Shown: piece by piece, positions 12,186 through 13,138 of the stretch
How the letters are laid out: every line of letters begins with the position of its first letter
Numbering within the stretch: the stretch's first letter is position 1
Origin: JAFTYR01 sp964571375
Lineage (GTDB): Bacteria; Pseudomonadota; Gammaproteobacteria; Burkholderiales; Burkholderiaceae_F
Assembly: GCA_964571375.1 (NCBI GenBank)
Contig: CAZNBL010000036.1
Coordinates: 1-13,138 of the forward strand
Direction: 5' to 3'
Length of the DNA: 13,138 bases
Notes under the pieces: generated by a model
Databases searched by the model: none
What the model was told of the DNA's origin: nothing
Seen by the model: the letters and a program-made list of their open reading frames with translations, nothing else
Program-made: the position numbers and the translations under genes

Positions 12186-12227
12186 TACAAAAATAAAACT
12201 CCGGAATATCTTTGAAATACTCCGGAG
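12186..12227 (-). terminator. Terminator after the HXXEE gene
   Basis: CTCCGGA (12199-12205) pairs with TCCGGAG (12221-12227). On the minus strand TTTTATTTTTG follows. It lies 23 bases after the stop of the downstream frame, supporting transcription through both halves of the frameshifted gene. Confidence 0.78.
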
Positions 12228-12249
12228 CTCATTTAAAGAATCTTAAACT

Positions 12250-12860
12250 TTAGGCCTTCAGACCTTCTCGCTTCATCTTAGGTACCAAGTAAGCAAAACC
12301 GTAAATCATCATCGAAGCCTGTGCCAAGATGCCGAATACGATGCTGGCAATATTGACTTCTGTCGAAACCAGGTTGTTCGACACAAAGTACCAAACCATA
12401 TAAACACCGAACGGAATATTGACGAGCGCACTGGCGATCAGACCGGGATTGTATTTAAACCCGAAGATAAAGAACATCACTACGTGAGCAAAAGCATTCA
12501 AGGCAGAAAGTAAGCCGTCCAAAGCCCCCATTCCACGCCGTAAAAATGCGCCGCAATGCCGGAGGCCGGCAACAGAATATAAACAAGCGGGATATTGATC
12601 CAGAAGGAACCGGCCTTGGTAAGCGGATAATCTCCGAGCTTTGAACCCAAAGGTTTGCGATTAAAGAAATCCAGGAAGCCGCCCGGACAGACATATTCCT
12701 CAAACTCGTGAAGCCAATATATCGGCACCTGCATCCAAATCAAGAACAACGCGTAGTTTTGCTCTTTGACGTACAGCCAAATCAAAACGAATGAGTAAAA
12801 AGCCAAAAACGGTGTGGCTTTCATCCAGTTGTCATAGAGCCATTGCATTGTTTTATTCAT
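12250..12860 (-). pseudogene. HXXEE-motif membrane protein, interrupted by a frameshift
   Basis: Two minus-strand frames together make one membrane protein. The first, 12860-12498, has 120 residues, with helices at about 17-32 and 36-52 and the motif HEFEE (51-55), the signature of the HXXEE family of unknown function. It ends abruptly at TGA 12498. The second frame, 12531-12250, continues with matching family features: ALNAFAHVVMF, then KYNPGLIASALVNIPFGVYM and a last helix. Joining needs a one-base shift between about 12505 and 12530, near a run of five G (12525-12529) or three T (12507-12509) as read on the mRNA. Adding one T gives WTAYF-SALNAFAH, a smooth helix. Start ATG 12860 has AGAGG eight bases upstream. 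This may be a recent mutation, sequence error or phase-variable gene. Confidence 0.75.
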
Positions 12861-12883
12861 AGCGGTACCTCTTTACTTCATCG

Positions 12884-12916
12884 GAAATCGGTTTATTCCT
12901 AACCAAAGCCGATTTC
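12884..12916. repeat. 8-bp inverted repeat upstream of the HXXEE gene
   Basis: GAAATCGG (12884-12891) and CCGATTTC (12909-12916) are exact inverted copies with a 17-base spacer, 24 bases before ATG 12860. On the minus strand TTGTATTG just upstream may belong to the promoter. It could be an operator or leader hairpin. Confidence 0.35.
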
Positions 12917-12997
12917 TTTCAATACAAGATATCACTTTTTGATAAAAATACCCCTGCTTAAAACCCTATAAAACCGATCTGACCATATAGGTGAATA

Positions 12998-13026
12998 AAA
13001 ATAAAAAGGCCGCAACTGCGGCCTTT
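12998..13026 (-). terminator. Rho-independent terminator after panB
   Basis: AAAGGCCGC (13005-13013) pairs with GCGGCCTTT (13018-13026) around AACT. On the minus strand TTATTTTTATTC follows. It lies 18 bases after the panB stop. Confidence 0.92.
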
Positions 13027-13043
13027 ACTTTCCCTTAATTCAA

Positions 13044-13138
13044 TCAGAAGCTGTGTTCATCCTTCGGGAACACACGGGCCTTAACGGCCTTGACGTAGTT
13101 TTCAATAGCTCCCTGAATGGAATTCGCACCCTGCATAA
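13044..13138 (-). CDS. panB: 3-methyl-2-oxobutanoate hydroxymethyltransferase, C-terminus only
   Basis: The last 30 codons of a minus-strand gene that enters from beyond the window. The peptide includes GANSIQGAIENYVKAVK and ends VFPKDEHSF, the characteristic PanB tail (the family ends in a V/SG-x-FP-x-x-EHSF pattern). PanB transfers a hydroxymethyl group from methylene-tetrahydrofolate to 2-oxoisovalerate, giving ketopantoate, the first step of pantothenate synthesis. No catalytic residue is in view, so the call rests on the tail. A strong terminator follows. Confidence 0.85.
   Translation of the reverse strand, partial: MQGANSIQGAIENYVKAVKARVFPKDEHSF

Larger units (their letters stand above)
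11753..12249. other. Intergenic region between the cyclase-family and HXXEE genes
   Basis: A 497-base gap without a credible gene. From left to right it contains the cyclase promoter and inverted repeat, an AT-rich stretch (11870-11950), a plus-strand terminator (11966-12015), a series of four small hairpins (12041-12184) and the HXXEE gene terminator. Overlapping plus-strand open frames from 11951 and 12001 run through the terminator or hairpins and lack RBS. Confidence 0.6.

Noticed and set aside
11951..12246. Two overlapping plus-strand frames of 81 codons
   Set aside because: They run through a strong terminator or a hairpin row, lack RBS and have unlikely composition.
12498..12535. Programmed -1 ribosomal frameshift joining the two HXXEE frames
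   Set aside because: No X-XXY-YYZ heptamer in the zero frame and no evident downstream pseudoknot; a mutation or sequencing error is simpler.
1..13138. Mobile elements, CRISPR arrays, tRNA or rRNA genes, phage genes
   Set aside because: No transposase, integrase or phage protein, no regularly spaced repeats, and no cloverleaf or rRNA sequence was seen on either strand.

Overview
The window looks like chromosomal DNA from a Gram-negative proteobacterium of roughly 50% GC. The best guess is a host-associated betaproteobacterium of the Burkholderiales (Sutterella/Parasutterella type). This rests on the character of RNase G, PanB, the yjiH-yjiG-iadA operon, the Bcp and symporter proteins, and GC-intermediate codon use. 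It is an inference from gene content; no rRNA or other taxonomic marker is present. No insertion sequence, prophage, CRISPR array, tRNA or rRNA is visible.

Layout. (1) 1-949, minus: a ferredoxin-nitroreductase fusion (cut by the window edge) preceded by a DUF4186 gene. (2) 1032-3244, plus: ribonuclease G (rng) overlapping a HAD phosphatase by one base, ending 3 bases from a convergent dCMP-deaminase-like gene (3248-3664, minus). (3) 3828-5203, plus: an unrecognised four-helix membrane protein with a charged tail, closely followed by a Bcp/PrxQ peroxiredoxin and a strong terminator. (4) 5204-5978: a mostly non-coding stretch with a multi-hairpin candidate structured RNA ending at a Shine-Dalgarno and a 15-codon ORF, then a small membrane-protein-like ORF on the minus strand. 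(5) 5979-10065, minus: a sodium/proton-coupled acidic amino acid symporter with an operator-like array upstream, then the operon yjiH-yjiG-iadA. Both units have their own terminators. (6) 10066-10561: mainly non-coding, with a possible Met/Lys-rich micro-ORF on the minus strand. (7) 10562-10888, plus: an orphan 108-codon gene with a strong RBS and a bidirectional terminator. (8) 11000-11752, minus: a cyclase/kynurenine-formamidase-family hydrolase. (9) 11753-12249: non-coding, with a rho-independent terminator that no plus-strand gene explains. (10) 12250-12860, minus: an HXXEE membrane protein split by a frameshift. (11) 13044-13138, minus: the C-terminus of PanB with its terminator.

How the genes fit together. 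The symporter, IadA (which releases aspartate from isoaspartyl dipeptides) and the YjiHG membrane pair make a plausible acidic-amino-acid / damaged-peptide scavenging block. Bcp and its upstream membrane protein are probably co-translated. The rest is housekeeping: RNA processing, pyrimidine deoxynucleotide supply and pantothenate synthesis. The most likely undescribed element is the structured RNA at about 5349-5581. The other open items are two or three micro-ORFs, a candidate sRNA terminator and several inverted repeats near promoters.
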